From: Ectothiorhodospiraceae bacterium
Lineage (GTDB): Bacteria > Pseudomonadota > Gammaproteobacteria > Nitrococcales > AK92
Direction: 5' to 3'
DNA length: 11,942 bases
Assembly (NCBI GenBank): GCA_029263635.1
Contig: JAJUFY010000038.1
Location: 1-11,942 of the forward strand
Part shown: positions 6,563 through 11,942 of the stretch, in pieces
Numbering within the stretch: position 1 is the first letter of the stretch
Layout: each line of letters begins with the position of its first letter
The notes under the pieces: generated by a model
The model's input: the letters and a program-made list of their open reading frames with translations, nothing else
Databases searched by the model: none
What the model was told of the DNA's origin: nothing
Program-made: the position numbers and the translations under genes

Positions 6563-7759
6563 ATGACCGAGGTGATCGATAGTCGCCGCCGCAAGCTGCT
6601 GGTGGGTGGTGCAGCCAGTGTCGTAGCCGTCGCCGGCGCCGCCGCTATCAGTCCACGAGCGTTGGCGGCCGGCGAGAAGAAGTCCTTTCCGAGCTACGTG
6701 GCTTGGAAGGAACAGGATTCCCTGATTCTCCACAGCGCACAGACGCTGGAAACCAAGCGCGAGGCGATCGGCGCCAGCGTCATCACCCCGACCGACCGGC
6801 TGTTCGTGCGCAACAACCTGCCGGCGCCGGACGAGTCCATCCTGGCCGACCGGGATGCCTGGCAGGTGACGATCCAGGGCACCAAGCAGTCGCGGACCCT
6901 GAGCCTTGCCGAGCTCAAGACCCTGGGCGTGGAAACCGTGGCCACCGTGCTGCAGTGCTCCGGCAACGGCCGCGCGTTCTTCGATCACAAGGCCAGCGGT
7001 ACGCCCTGGCAGGTCGGTGCCGCCGGTTGCGTGCTGTGGACCGGCGTGCCGGTGCGCAAGGTGGTCGAGGCACTGGGGGGCGTCGAGAAGGGCGCCAAGT
7101 TCATGACCAGCACCGGCGGCGAAGTGCTGCCGCAGGGCCTGGATCCGAAGTCGCTGGTGGTCGAGCGCTCGGTGCCGCTGGCGGCCATGGAGAACGCGCT
7201 GCTGGCCTGGGAGATGAACGGCGAGCCGCTGCCGCTTGCCCACGGCGGTCCGCTGCGGCTGATCGTGCCGGGCTACTACGGGGTCAACAACATCAAGTAC
7301 GTCAAGCAGGTGGCCTTCACCGAGCGGGAGACCGACGCCAAGATCCAGACCAGCGGCTACCGGATGCGGCCGGTCGGCGAGAAGGGCGCGCCGGATCAGC
7401 TCTCCATGTGGGAGATGAACGTCAAGTCCTGGGTCACCAGCCCGGTGACCAGTGCCGCGGCCGGCCGCGTGCAGATTCAGGGCGTGGCCTTTGGCGGGGC
7501 GCATGCCGTCAAGAGCGTCGAGGTGTCCATCGACGGCGGCCGGAGCTGGCGCAAGGCGCGCTTCGTCGGGCCCGATCTTGGCCAGTTTGCCTGGCGGCCG
7601 TTCGTGCTGGAGGCGGAACTCAAGCCCGGCACCTACACCATCGCCAGCCGGGCGACCAACACCAAGGGCAGCACCCAGCCGGAGGAGTTCCCCGAGAACG
7701 AGCGTGGCTACGGGCATAACGGCTGGCGCCGTCATGCCGTGGAAGTCACCGTTGCCTGA
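6563..7759 (+). CDS. sorA: Sulfite dehydrogenase molybdenum subunit, SorA-like, Tat-exported
   Basis: A sulfite oxidase family enzyme that oxidises sulfite to sulfate and passes electrons to cytochrome c. The start at 6563 has AGGAGA six bases upstream and puts the twin-arginine motif SRRRKLL at residues 7-13, followed by a hydrophobic stretch and an ALA-AG cleavage site near residue 35, so the folded enzyme goes to the periplasm. The molybdenum-ligand cysteine is Cys132 in VLQCSGNGR. VPGYYGVNNIKYV (235-247) matches the conserved substrate/cofactor segment (GARSVKWL-like in relatives), and residues about 275-398 form the immunoglobulin-like dimerisation domain, with VSIDGGRSWRKA and the C-terminal YGHNGWRRHAVEV. 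There is no fused haem b5 domain. The c-type cytochrome downstream supports a SorAB pair as in Starkeya novella. A methionine at 6530 is in frame but lacks support. Other substrates of the broader family are possible. Confidence 0.9.
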   Translation: MTEVIDSRRRKLLVGGAASVVAVAGAAAISPRALAAGEKKSFPSYVAWKEQDSLILHSAQTLETKREAIGASVITPTDRLFVRNNLPAPDESILADRDAWQVTIQGTKQSRTLSLAELKTLGVETVATVLQCSGNGRAFFDHKASGTPWQVGAAGCVLWTGVPVRKVVEALGGVEKGAKFMTSTGGEVLPQGLDPKSLVVERSVPLAAMENALLAWEMNGEPLPLAHGGPLRLIVPGYYGVNNIKYVKQVAFTERETDAKIQTSGYRMRPVGEKGAPDQLSMWEMNVKSWVTSPVTSAAAGRVQIQGVAFGGAHAVKSVEVSIDGGRSWRKARFVGPDLGQFAWRPFVLEAELKPGTYTIASRATNTKGSTQPEEFPENERGYGHNGWRRHAVEVTVA

Positions 7760-7763
7760 GTCC

Positions 7764-7792
7764 GTTGCCCCGCGCGTCCGGCGCGGGGCAAC
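7764..7792 (+). terminator. Perfect hairpin between sorA and sorB
   Basis: GTTGCCCCGCGC (7764-7775) and GCGCGGGGCAAC (7781-7792) pair perfectly over 12 bases around the loop GTCCG, followed by GTCTTTCC. It starts five bases after the sorA stop codon and ends 31 before the sorB start. It may be a partial terminator or a 3' stabiliser that sets the sorA to sorB ratio. The run of T is short, so full termination is doubtful. Confidence 0.65.
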
Positions 7793-7823
7793 GTCTTTCC
7801 CTGTGCTTGTGTAGGAATTTCGT

Positions 7824-8159
7824 ATGTCGTTACGGTACCGCGGGGTCCTGCCCGCACTGCTGACTGTCCTGCTGCTCCCGCTTGCCCAGACCGCCAGCGC
7901 CGATGACGCCAAGCTGGCGCTCGGCAAGAAGGTCTTCACCGAGCAGGCGATGCCGTCCTGTTCGATCTGTCATGCGCTGCAGGATGCCGGCGCCACCGGC
8001 GCGATCGGCCCCAGCCTGGATGAACTGAAGCCCAGCGCGGCTCAGGTCGCCACCGCAGTCAGGAGCGGCATCGGTGTCATGCCGGCCTTCACCGCCCTGA
8101 GCGACGAGCAGGTGGACGCCGTCGCCCATTACGTGGCCACGGCCGCCGGTCGCAAGTAA
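7824..8159 (+). CDS. sorB: Small periplasmic c-type cytochrome, SorB-like
   Basis: A 111-residue class I cytochrome c. Residues 1-26 form a Sec signal peptide ending in ASA. The mature protein holds the haem-attachment motif C46-S-I-C49-H50 and the distal methionine in GVMPAF (Met86), with a C-terminal helix DEQVDAVAHYVA typical of the fold. It should accept electrons from the sulfite dehydrogenase encoded directly upstream and deliver them to a terminal oxidase. AGGAA sits six bases before the ATG. The gap to sorA is 64 bases and includes a strong hairpin, so both read-through expression and separate levels are plausible. Cytochrome identity is certain; the SorB role follows from position. 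Confidence 0.9.
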   Translation: MSLRYRGVLPALLTVLLLPLAQTASADDAKLALGKKVFTEQAMPSCSICHALQDAGATGAIGPSLDELKPSAAQVATAVRSGIGVMPAFTALSDEQVDAVAHYVATAAGRK

Positions 8160-8186
8160 CGGTCGGCCATCGCCGGCCTCCCCTCC

Positions 8187-8213
8187 GCTCGCGGAGCCCG
8201 TGCCTCCGCGAGC
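8187..8213 (+). terminator. Hairpin terminator after sorB
   Basis: GCTCGCGGAG (8187-8196) and CTCCGCGAGC (8204-8213) pair perfectly over 10 bases around a 7-base loop, then TTCCTG follows. It lies 27 bases after the sorB stop, in the gap between convergent genes, so it probably ends the sorAB transcript and may also act on the opposite strand. It lacks a long T-run. Confidence 0.6.
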
Positions 8214-8269
8214 TTCCTGCCGCCGGCCGCAGCGGCTCTGCGACCCCCTGCTCCCTCCGGGTAGGCAAT

Positions 8270-8287
8270 CCTTGCCCGCCGGCAAGG
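8270..8287 (-). terminator. Short hairpin just after the TerC gene
   Basis: Read on the minus strand, CCTTGCC and GGCAAGG form a 7-base perfect stem with a 4-base loop, starting one base after the TerC stop codon. It could stabilise or end that transcript. There is no T-run, so the terminator call is tentative. Confidence 0.45.
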
Positions 8288-8288
8288 C

Positions 8289-9275
8289 TCAAGGGCGTTC
8301 CTGGGGTTGCGTGCCGCGGGTCTTGAGCAGGCTGGCGACGGTGGCGAGGACCAGTACCCCGAGGATTACGCTGAGCGAGACCCAGATAGGGATGTCGGGG
8401 GCCCAGCCGATCGGCTCGCCGCCGTTGATGAAGGCAAGGCTGTTCTCGTGCATCGCCTCGATGATCAGCTTGACGCCGATGAAGCCGAGGATGATGGCCA
8501 GTCCTTCATTGAGATAGACCAGCCTTTTGATCAGCCCGCCCACGACGAAATAGAGCTGCCGCAGGCCCAGCAGGGCAAAGGCGTTGGCGGTGAAGACGAT
8601 GTAGGGTTCCTTGGTCAGCCCGAAGATGGCCGGGATGGAGTCCAGGGCGAACAGCAGGTCGGTCATGCCGATGGCCACCATGACGATCAGCATGGGGGTG
8701 ACCAGCCAACGGCCATCGATGCGGGTCGTGAGGCGGTCGCGGTCGTAGCGGTTGGTGGTCGGCAGCACGCGCTGGATCAGGCGCACCAGCGGCCCGGGCT
8801 CGTATTCCTCCTGCTCTTCAGGATTCTCGCGGGCGACCTGCCAGGCGGTGTAGAGCAGGAACAGGCCGAACAGATAGAAGACCCAGCTGAAGTGGGAAAT
8901 GATGATCGCGCCCAGCGCGATGAAGATGCCGCGCATGACCAGCGCGACGGCAATGCCTACCAGCAGCACCTTCTGCTGGTAGATCGGCGGCACCGCGAAC
9001 GTGCCCATGATGAGGATGAACACGAACAGGTTGTCGACCGACAGGCTTTTCTCGGTGACGTAGCCGGCAAAATATTCCGCGCCGTACTGCGGGCCCCACA
9101 CCAGCCACACCACGCCCCCGAAGATCACGGCGACGGTGATGTAGAACACCGACCACCAGGAGGCCTCTTTGAGCGACGGGACGTGGGCGACCCGAACGTG
9201 GGCGAAGAAGTCGAAGATCAGCAGTCCGAGTACGACCAGCACAGTCGCGACCCAGACCCACAGAGAAATTTCCAC
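8289..9275 (-). CDS. alx: TerC/Alx family membrane protein, likely manganese exporter
   Basis: An inner-membrane protein of 328 residues with about nine hydrophobic segments. It is close in size to E. coli Alx (about 320). Family motifs are EKSLSVDNLFVF (75-86) and DLLFALDSIPA (206-216), whose membrane-embedded acidic residues are thought to handle the metal; a charged cytoplasmic loop rich in Glu lies at 150-160. TerC/Alx proteins are linked to manganese export and to loading metalloenzymes, and older names tie them to tellurite resistance. The start is GTG at 9275, with GGAG (9287-9284) eight bases upstream. A yybP-ykoY manganese riboswitch covers the leader, which strongly supports manganese homeostasis. 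No other tellurite genes are present. Transport direction and metal are inferred from family and riboswitch. Confidence 0.93.
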   Translation of the reverse strand: MEISLWVWVATVLVVLGLLIFDFFAHVRVAHVPSLKEASWWSVFYITVAVIFGGVVWLVWGPQYGAEYFAGYVTEKSLSVDNLFVFILIMGTFAVPPIYQQKVLLVGIAVALVMRGIFIALGAIIISHFSWVFYLFGLFLLYTAWQVARENPEEQEEYEPGPLVRLIQRVLPTTNRYDRDRLTTRIDGRWLVTPMLIVMVAIGMTDLLFALDSIPAIFGLTKEPYIVFTANAFALLGLRQLYFVVGGLIKRLVYLNEGLAIILGFIGVKLIIEAMHENSLAFINGGEPIGWAPDIPIWVSLSVILGVLVLATVASLLKTRGTQPQERP

Positions 9276-9283
9276 GAGCGATA

Positions 9284-9313
9284 CTCCGGTAAGCGGATGA
9301 CGATTTACCGGAG
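9284..9313 (-). promoter_or_regulatory. Anti-ribosome-binding-site stem (riboswitch expression platform)
   Basis: On the minus strand CTCCGGTAA (9313-9305) pairs perfectly over 9 bases with TTACCGGAG (9292-9284). The second arm contains the GGAG ribosome binding site of the TerC gene; the first arm contains four bases of the 3' strand of riboswitch stem P1. Only one of the two pairings can form. The expected logic is that ligand-stabilised P1 frees the ribosome binding site and turns translation on. Confidence 0.72.
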
Positions 9314-9426
9314 GTCTCTTCCGCTCGCGCAGCGCCTGCGTGTCTGCCGCGAGCCGACGGTACCGGAGCTGAGGCGCCTGGGCCTGCTCGTGCTGACGAT
9401 ACCGTCGTCAGGGAATACTCCCCTCC
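9310..9426 (-). ncRNA. yybP-ykoY manganese riboswitch
   Basis: The minus strand upstream of the TerC gene shows the two signature segments of this class: GGGGAGTA (9423-9416) at the 5' side and GAGACC (9318-9313) at the 3' side. P1 forms from GGAGG (9426-9422) and CCTCC (9314-9310); in the Bacillus members I recall these are AAAGG and CCTTT, so the pairing is kept with different bases. Inside are a perfect 6-base hairpin TGACGA-CGGTA-TCGTCA (9410-9394) and a longer arm closed by GCTCGC and GCGAGC. The element precedes a TerC/Alx gene, the classic host of this riboswitch, which senses Mn(II). Confidence 0.88.
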
Positions 9427-9437
9427 ACGCAAGCGAG

Positions 9438-9466
9438 AGTGTGGCCGAATCGCAGGGCGCTGGCAA
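9438..9466 (-). promoter_or_regulatory. Candidate promoter for the riboswitch-TerC transcript
   Basis: On the minus strand TTGCCA (9466-9461; 5 of 6 to consensus) and CACACT (9443-9438; 3 of 6) are 17 bases apart. The start point would be near 9430, just before riboswitch stem P1, which is the expected position. The rest of the 389-base divergent gap, 9467-9664, holds the lipA leader; I see no gene in it, only a GC-rich GGCCGC/GCGGCC hairpin at 9558-9573. Confidence 0.35.
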
Positions 9467-9664
9467 TGGCCGCGCTGCCTGTTAAAGCCCAAGCCGGTCA
9501 CGCTTGCCAGGAGCGCCGCCGCCCGCCAGGCAGCCTCGGTGAAGGCTCAGGATAGGAGGCCGCGGTCGCGGCCGCTTCCCCCCGTGCCCCCGGCCACCTT
9601 TCGGTCCGGTCCCACATCCCTCACAATAGACGGCGTAGCAACAGGCAGGCTGAAGAGACCTTAA

Positions 9665-10651
9665 GTGAGCAAGCTCGAAGATATCCCGGTCGTTGTCAGT
9701 GGCCGCAAGTTCGAAGTCCGTCCCGGCGTCACGGCGATCAAGGACGGCATCAAGCGGCAGCGCAATCCCGTTACCGTGCCGGCGGGGCGCAAGCCGGCAT
9801 GGCTGAAAACCAAGCTGCCGAGCGGGGAACGCTACTTCGACGTCAAGCAAACGGTCACCGAGCATCGTCTCAGCACTGTCTGTGAAGAGGCCAAGTGCCC
9901 CAACATCGGCGAGTGCTGGAGCAACGGCACGGCCACCATCATGCTGATGGGCTCGGTCTGCACCCGTGCCTGCCGCTTCTGCTCGGTGGATACCGGCAAT
10001 CCGCGCGGCTGGCTCGACCCGGATGAGCCGGCCAACGCCGCCGCCACCGTGCGCCTGATGAACCTCAAGTACGTGGTGCTGACCTCGGTCGACCGCGACG
10101 ATCTGCCCGATGGCGGCGCGGCGCACTATGCCGCCTGCATCCGGGAGGTCAGGCGGGTGAATCCGCAGACGGCGGTGGAAGCGCTCACGCCCGACTTCAG
10201 GGGCGTGCTGAAGGACGTCGAGACCGTGGTCGACTCGGGGCTGCAGGTGTTCGCGCAGAACGTCGAGACCGTGCGCCGGCTGACGCATCCGGTCCGCGAC
10301 CCGCGCGCCGGCTACGACCAGACGCTGCGGGTGCTCGAACACGCGAAGCAGCATCGCCCTGAGGTGCTGACCAAGACCAGCCTGATGCTCGGTCTGGGCG
10401 AAACCGATGAGGAAATCGCCGAAACGCTGGACGATCTGCGGGCGATCGGCGTCGATATCGTCACCTTCGGCCAGTATCTGCGCCCGACCGTCAACCACCT
10501 GCCGGTGGAGCGCTACGTGACCCCGGACGAGTTCGCCAAGTACCGGCAATGGGGGCTGGAGCGCGGTTTCCTGGAAGTGGTCTCCGGCCCGCTGGTGCGC
10601 TCCAGCTACCGTGCCGACCGGGTGCTGGAAAAGAACAACTGCGGGCTCTAG
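9665..10651 (+). CDS. lipA: Lipoyl synthase (radical SAM)
   Basis: LipA inserts two sulfur atoms into octanoyl groups on carrier domains such as the E2 and GcvH proteins, using S-adenosylmethionine and two 4Fe-4S clusters in the cytosol. The 328-residue protein is of normal length. The auxiliary cluster cysteines are C73, C78 and C84 in CEEAKCPNIGEC, the radical SAM cysteines are C99, C103 and C106 in CTRACRFC, and the C-terminal RSSY (312-315) supplies the serine ligand. TSVDRDDLPDGG and FGQYLRPT are also family hallmarks. The start is a GTG with only a weak purine stretch (GAAGAG) upstream; TTTCGG-17-CACAAT (9599-9627) is a very weak promoter candidate. lipB, often its neighbour, is not adjacent here. 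It diverges from the TerC gene and converges on the IclR gene. Confidence 0.97.
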   Translation: MSKLEDIPVVVSGRKFEVRPGVTAIKDGIKRQRNPVTVPAGRKPAWLKTKLPSGERYFDVKQTVTEHRLSTVCEEAKCPNIGECWSNGTATIMLMGSVCTRACRFCSVDTGNPRGWLDPDEPANAAATVRLMNLKYVVLTSVDRDDLPDGGAAHYAACIREVRRVNPQTAVEALTPDFRGVLKDVETVVDSGLQVFAQNVETVRRLTHPVRDPRAGYDQTLRVLEHAKQHRPEVLTKTSLMLGLGETDEEIAETLDDLRAIGVDIVTFGQYLRPTVNHLPVERYVTPDEFAKYRQWGLERGFLEVVSGPLVRSSYRADRVLEKNNCGL

Positions 10652-10742
10652 CAACCTGCGGCACTTCCTTGCTCAGCCTGCGGCTGTCCGCCACCGGAAC
10701 CTGCAGGAGCGCTGCCCTCGCTGCGCAAAGCGCTGACAAGCT

Positions 10743-11528
10743 TCAGCCGCGTACTACGGCGCCGATCTTGCGCTCGACCTCCTGCTTGCACGCCAGCAGG
10801 GGCTTGGCGAACACCGCGAGCGGTTTCTGCGCGCGGGAAGCGGGCAGCACGATGGCGATGGCGAAATCCCCGAAGACGGTATGCACGGCCACCGCGAACG
10901 CGGCCACGCCTTCCCGGTAGCTTTCGTAATCGGTGGCAACGCCTGACTTGCGGATTTCTTCCAGTTCGGCCAGCAGCGCCGCCCGGTCGTCGGCTTGCGC
11001 GGTATCTGCCGGCAGGATTTCGTCGAGCAGCGGGTGGAGCTGCCCGTCCGGCATCGCCGCCAGCAGGGCCTTGCCGGGCGCGGTCTGATGAATGGGCGCG
11101 CGCAGCACGCCAACCGGGAACACGACCCGCAGTTCCCGCTCGGCGACGATGCGATCGATGACCACCACCTGATCGCGCTCGGCGGCGCAGAGGACGATGG
11201 ATTCCTGCAGCCCGGCCGATAGCTCCTCGAGCAGCGGCCGGATTGCGGAGATGATGTCGATCTGGGTCTGATAGATCAGCCGGTTCAGCTCCGGCCCCAG
11301 GCGGAATCCTCCGCCCTGGCCTGCCGATTCCACCAGCCCTTCCGCTTCCAGCGCGCAGACGATGCGCTGCACCGTTGACCGGGGCAGCTTCACCCGTTGG
11401 GCGATGGCGCCGAGGCTGAGGCCCTGCGGCTGCCCGCTCAAGGCCCGCATGATCGCCGCCGCCCGGGCGATGACCTGGATGCCGCCCTGGCGGTTCTCCG
11501 CCGCCTCACCCTGTACCTGACTGTGCAT
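10743..11528 (-). CDS. IclR-family transcriptional regulator
   Basis: A 261-residue DNA-binding protein. The winged helix-turn-helix lies at about residues 16-75, with recognition region LSLGAIAQRVKLPRSTVQRIVCALEAEGLVE (37-67, given here only for location by its ends and the central RSTVQRI at 50-56). The C-terminal effector domain contains the family signature HQTAPGKALLAAMP (147-160) and ATDYESYREGVAAFAVAV (198-215). The frame is open to 11696, but the ATG at 11528 has GGGAGAG about 6 bases upstream and matches the usual IclR length, so it is chosen. It diverges from an RND efflux adaptor gene, which suggests a local repressor of that pump, as TtgV is in Pseudomonas. The effector is unknown. 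The convergent lipA end is 91 bases away with no clear terminator. Confidence 0.92.
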   Translation of the reverse strand: MHSQVQGEAAENRQGGIQVIARAAAIMRALSGQPQGLSLGAIAQRVKLPRSTVQRIVCALEAEGLVESAGQGGGFRLGPELNRLIYQTQIDIISAIRPLLEELSAGLQESIVLCAAERDQVVVIDRIVAERELRVVFPVGVLRAPIHQTAPGKALLAAMPDGQLHPLLDEILPADTAQADDRAALLAELEEIRKSGVATDYESYREGVAAFAVAVHTVFGDFAIAIVLPASRAQKPLAVFAKPLLACKQEVERKIGAVVRG

Positions 11529-11663
11529 GAACACTCTCCCGATCGCGGCTGCTGCGTTATGCCGAAGCTCGACGTCCTCCCTGGGGGAAGTACGCGGTGA
11601 AACCGGGGGTGGCGTCAAGCTGTAGAACGTGCCGGCCGCATCGCGGTCGGTGATGTCTGGGGA

Positions 11664-11706
11664 ACTGTACCGCTTTGTGGACATCAAAACCACCATGCGA
11701 TACAGT
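11664..11706. promoter_or_regulatory. Inverted repeats around the efflux promoter (operator candidate)
   Basis: ACTGTA (11664-11669) and TACAGT (11701-11706) are exact reverse complements flanking the promoter spacer, and GTGG (11677-11680) and CCAC (11690-11693) form a smaller dyad inside. They overlap the -35 and -10 of the efflux gene, a fitting place for the divergent IclR-type regulator to bind. Short arms make chance occurrence possible. Confidence 0.35.
11678..11706 (+). promoter_or_regulatory. Candidate sigma-70 promoter for the RND efflux operon
   Basis: TGGACA (11678-11683; 5 of 6) and TACAGT (11701-11706; 4 of 6) are spaced by exactly 17 bases in the locally AT-richer part of the gap. 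The transcript would start near 11713 with a leader of about 30 bases containing GGAG before the ATG. Confidence 0.5.
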
Positions 11707-11744
11707 GCGCTCCCCCGGATTTTCTCGCCTGGAGTCTGAATAAG

Positions 11745-11942
11745 ATGCGTCGTAAAGAACCTGCCTGTTGGTTGTGGGGCACTGCCCGCTCGTTTCCGCT
11801 CATGGCAATTCTCCTGCTGGCCGGCTGCAGCGGAGACGGCGCGCAGCAGGCGAGCAGCATGCCGCCGCCGGCACCGGAAGTGGGCGTCTACACGATCGAG
11901 GCGCAGGCGGTGACGCTGACCACCGAGCTGCCTGGCCGCACG
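11745..11942 (+). CDS. RND efflux periplasmic adaptor (membrane fusion) lipoprotein, 5' part
   Basis: The first 66 codons of a gene that runs off the right edge. Residues 1-27 form a lipoprotein signal peptide with charged MRRK start and hydrophobic core, ending in the lipobox LLAGC, so Cys28 would be lipidated and the protein anchored to the periplasmic face of the inner membrane. After a Pro-rich linker (PPPAP) come EVGVYTIEAQAVTLTTELPGRT, the opening strand of AcrA/MexA-type adaptors, where PGRT is characteristic. Such proteins link an RND inner-membrane pump to an outer-membrane channel, and the pump gene is expected just beyond the window. GGAG precedes the ATG by about 10 bases. Control by the divergent IclR-type gene is likely. 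Substrate unknown. Confidence 0.88.
   Translation, partial: MRRKEPACWLWGTARSFPLMAILLLAGCSGDGAQQASSMPPPAPEVGVYTIEAQAVTLTTELPGRT

Noticed and set aside
6464..7939. Long minus-strand open frame antisense to sorA
   Set aside because: No motifs, and it would run through the promoter, leader and hairpins of sorAB.
8307..9485. Long plus-strand open frame antisense to the TerC gene and riboswitch
   Set aside because: Glu/Asp/Gln-rich shadow of a membrane-protein gene with no family features.
9482..10654. Long minus-strand open frame antisense to lipA
   Set aside because: No motifs; covers the lipA coding region and leader exactly as an antisense shadow would.
11529..11696. Longer N-terminus for the IclR regulator starting at 11696
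   Set aside because: It would add 56 residues with no homology signal, cover the efflux promoter region, and ignore the good ribosome binding site before 11528.
1..11942. tRNA, rRNA, CRISPR array, insertion sequence, phage or toxin-antitoxin genes
   Set aside because: Looked for on both strands; no cloverleaf, regular repeat-spacer pattern, transposase or integrase motif, or terminal inverted repeat pair was seen.

Overview
This is a GC-rich chromosomal window of proteobacterial, probably gammaproteobacterial, character. The reasons are the dense G/C-ending codons, strong GGAG-type ribosome binding sites, MoeA, LipA and TerC proteins of proteobacterial type, and an RND-pump adaptor lipoprotein. 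The species cannot be named from this evidence. No IS element, phage gene, tRNA, rRNA or CRISPR array was seen, so it reads as ordinary housekeeping and metabolic chromosome with several well-formed regulatory elements.

Left third (1-4332): the 3' part of a gamma-glutamyltransferase gene runs off the left edge and overlaps tail to tail with a minus-strand pair. That pair is an SDR oxidoreductase followed by a crotonase-fold protein that lacks both catalytic glutamates and resembles ECHDC3. A cytosolic family VIII esterase / class C beta-lactamase-like serine hydrolase diverges from the pair across a 126-bp control region with a dyad and a possible promoter. The three may form one small acyl-CoA or ester catabolic cluster; this is inferred from position only.

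Middle (4333-8288): a PduO-type cobalamin adenosyltransferase and moeA (molybdenum cofactor insertion) lie on the minus strand. Diverging from moeA is a two-gene sulfite oxidation unit: a Tat-exported molybdenum sulfite dehydrogenase (SorA-like) and a small periplasmic c-type cytochrome (SorB-like). The arrangement makes sense, because MoeA finishes the cofactor that the SorA-like enzyme needs. The intergenic region carries an AT-rich patch, a candidate promoter and a long stem-loop in the predicted sorA leader. A perfect 12-bp hairpin separates sorA from sorB.

Right third (8289-11942): a minus-strand TerC/Alx membrane protein is preceded by a clear yybP-ykoY manganese riboswitch. Its 3' P1 strand can instead pair with the ribosome binding site, giving a readable translational switch. 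lipA (lipoyl synthase) diverges from it. At the right edge an IclR-family regulator diverges from the start of an RND efflux adaptor gene, the same layout as the ttgV/ttgGHI loci of Pseudomonas.

The strongest item for a second look is the riboswitch with its anti-ribosome-binding-site stem. Next come the non-catalytic crotonase, the structured control region between moeA and sorA, and the IclR/RND pair. I found no convincing wholly new multi-gene system.
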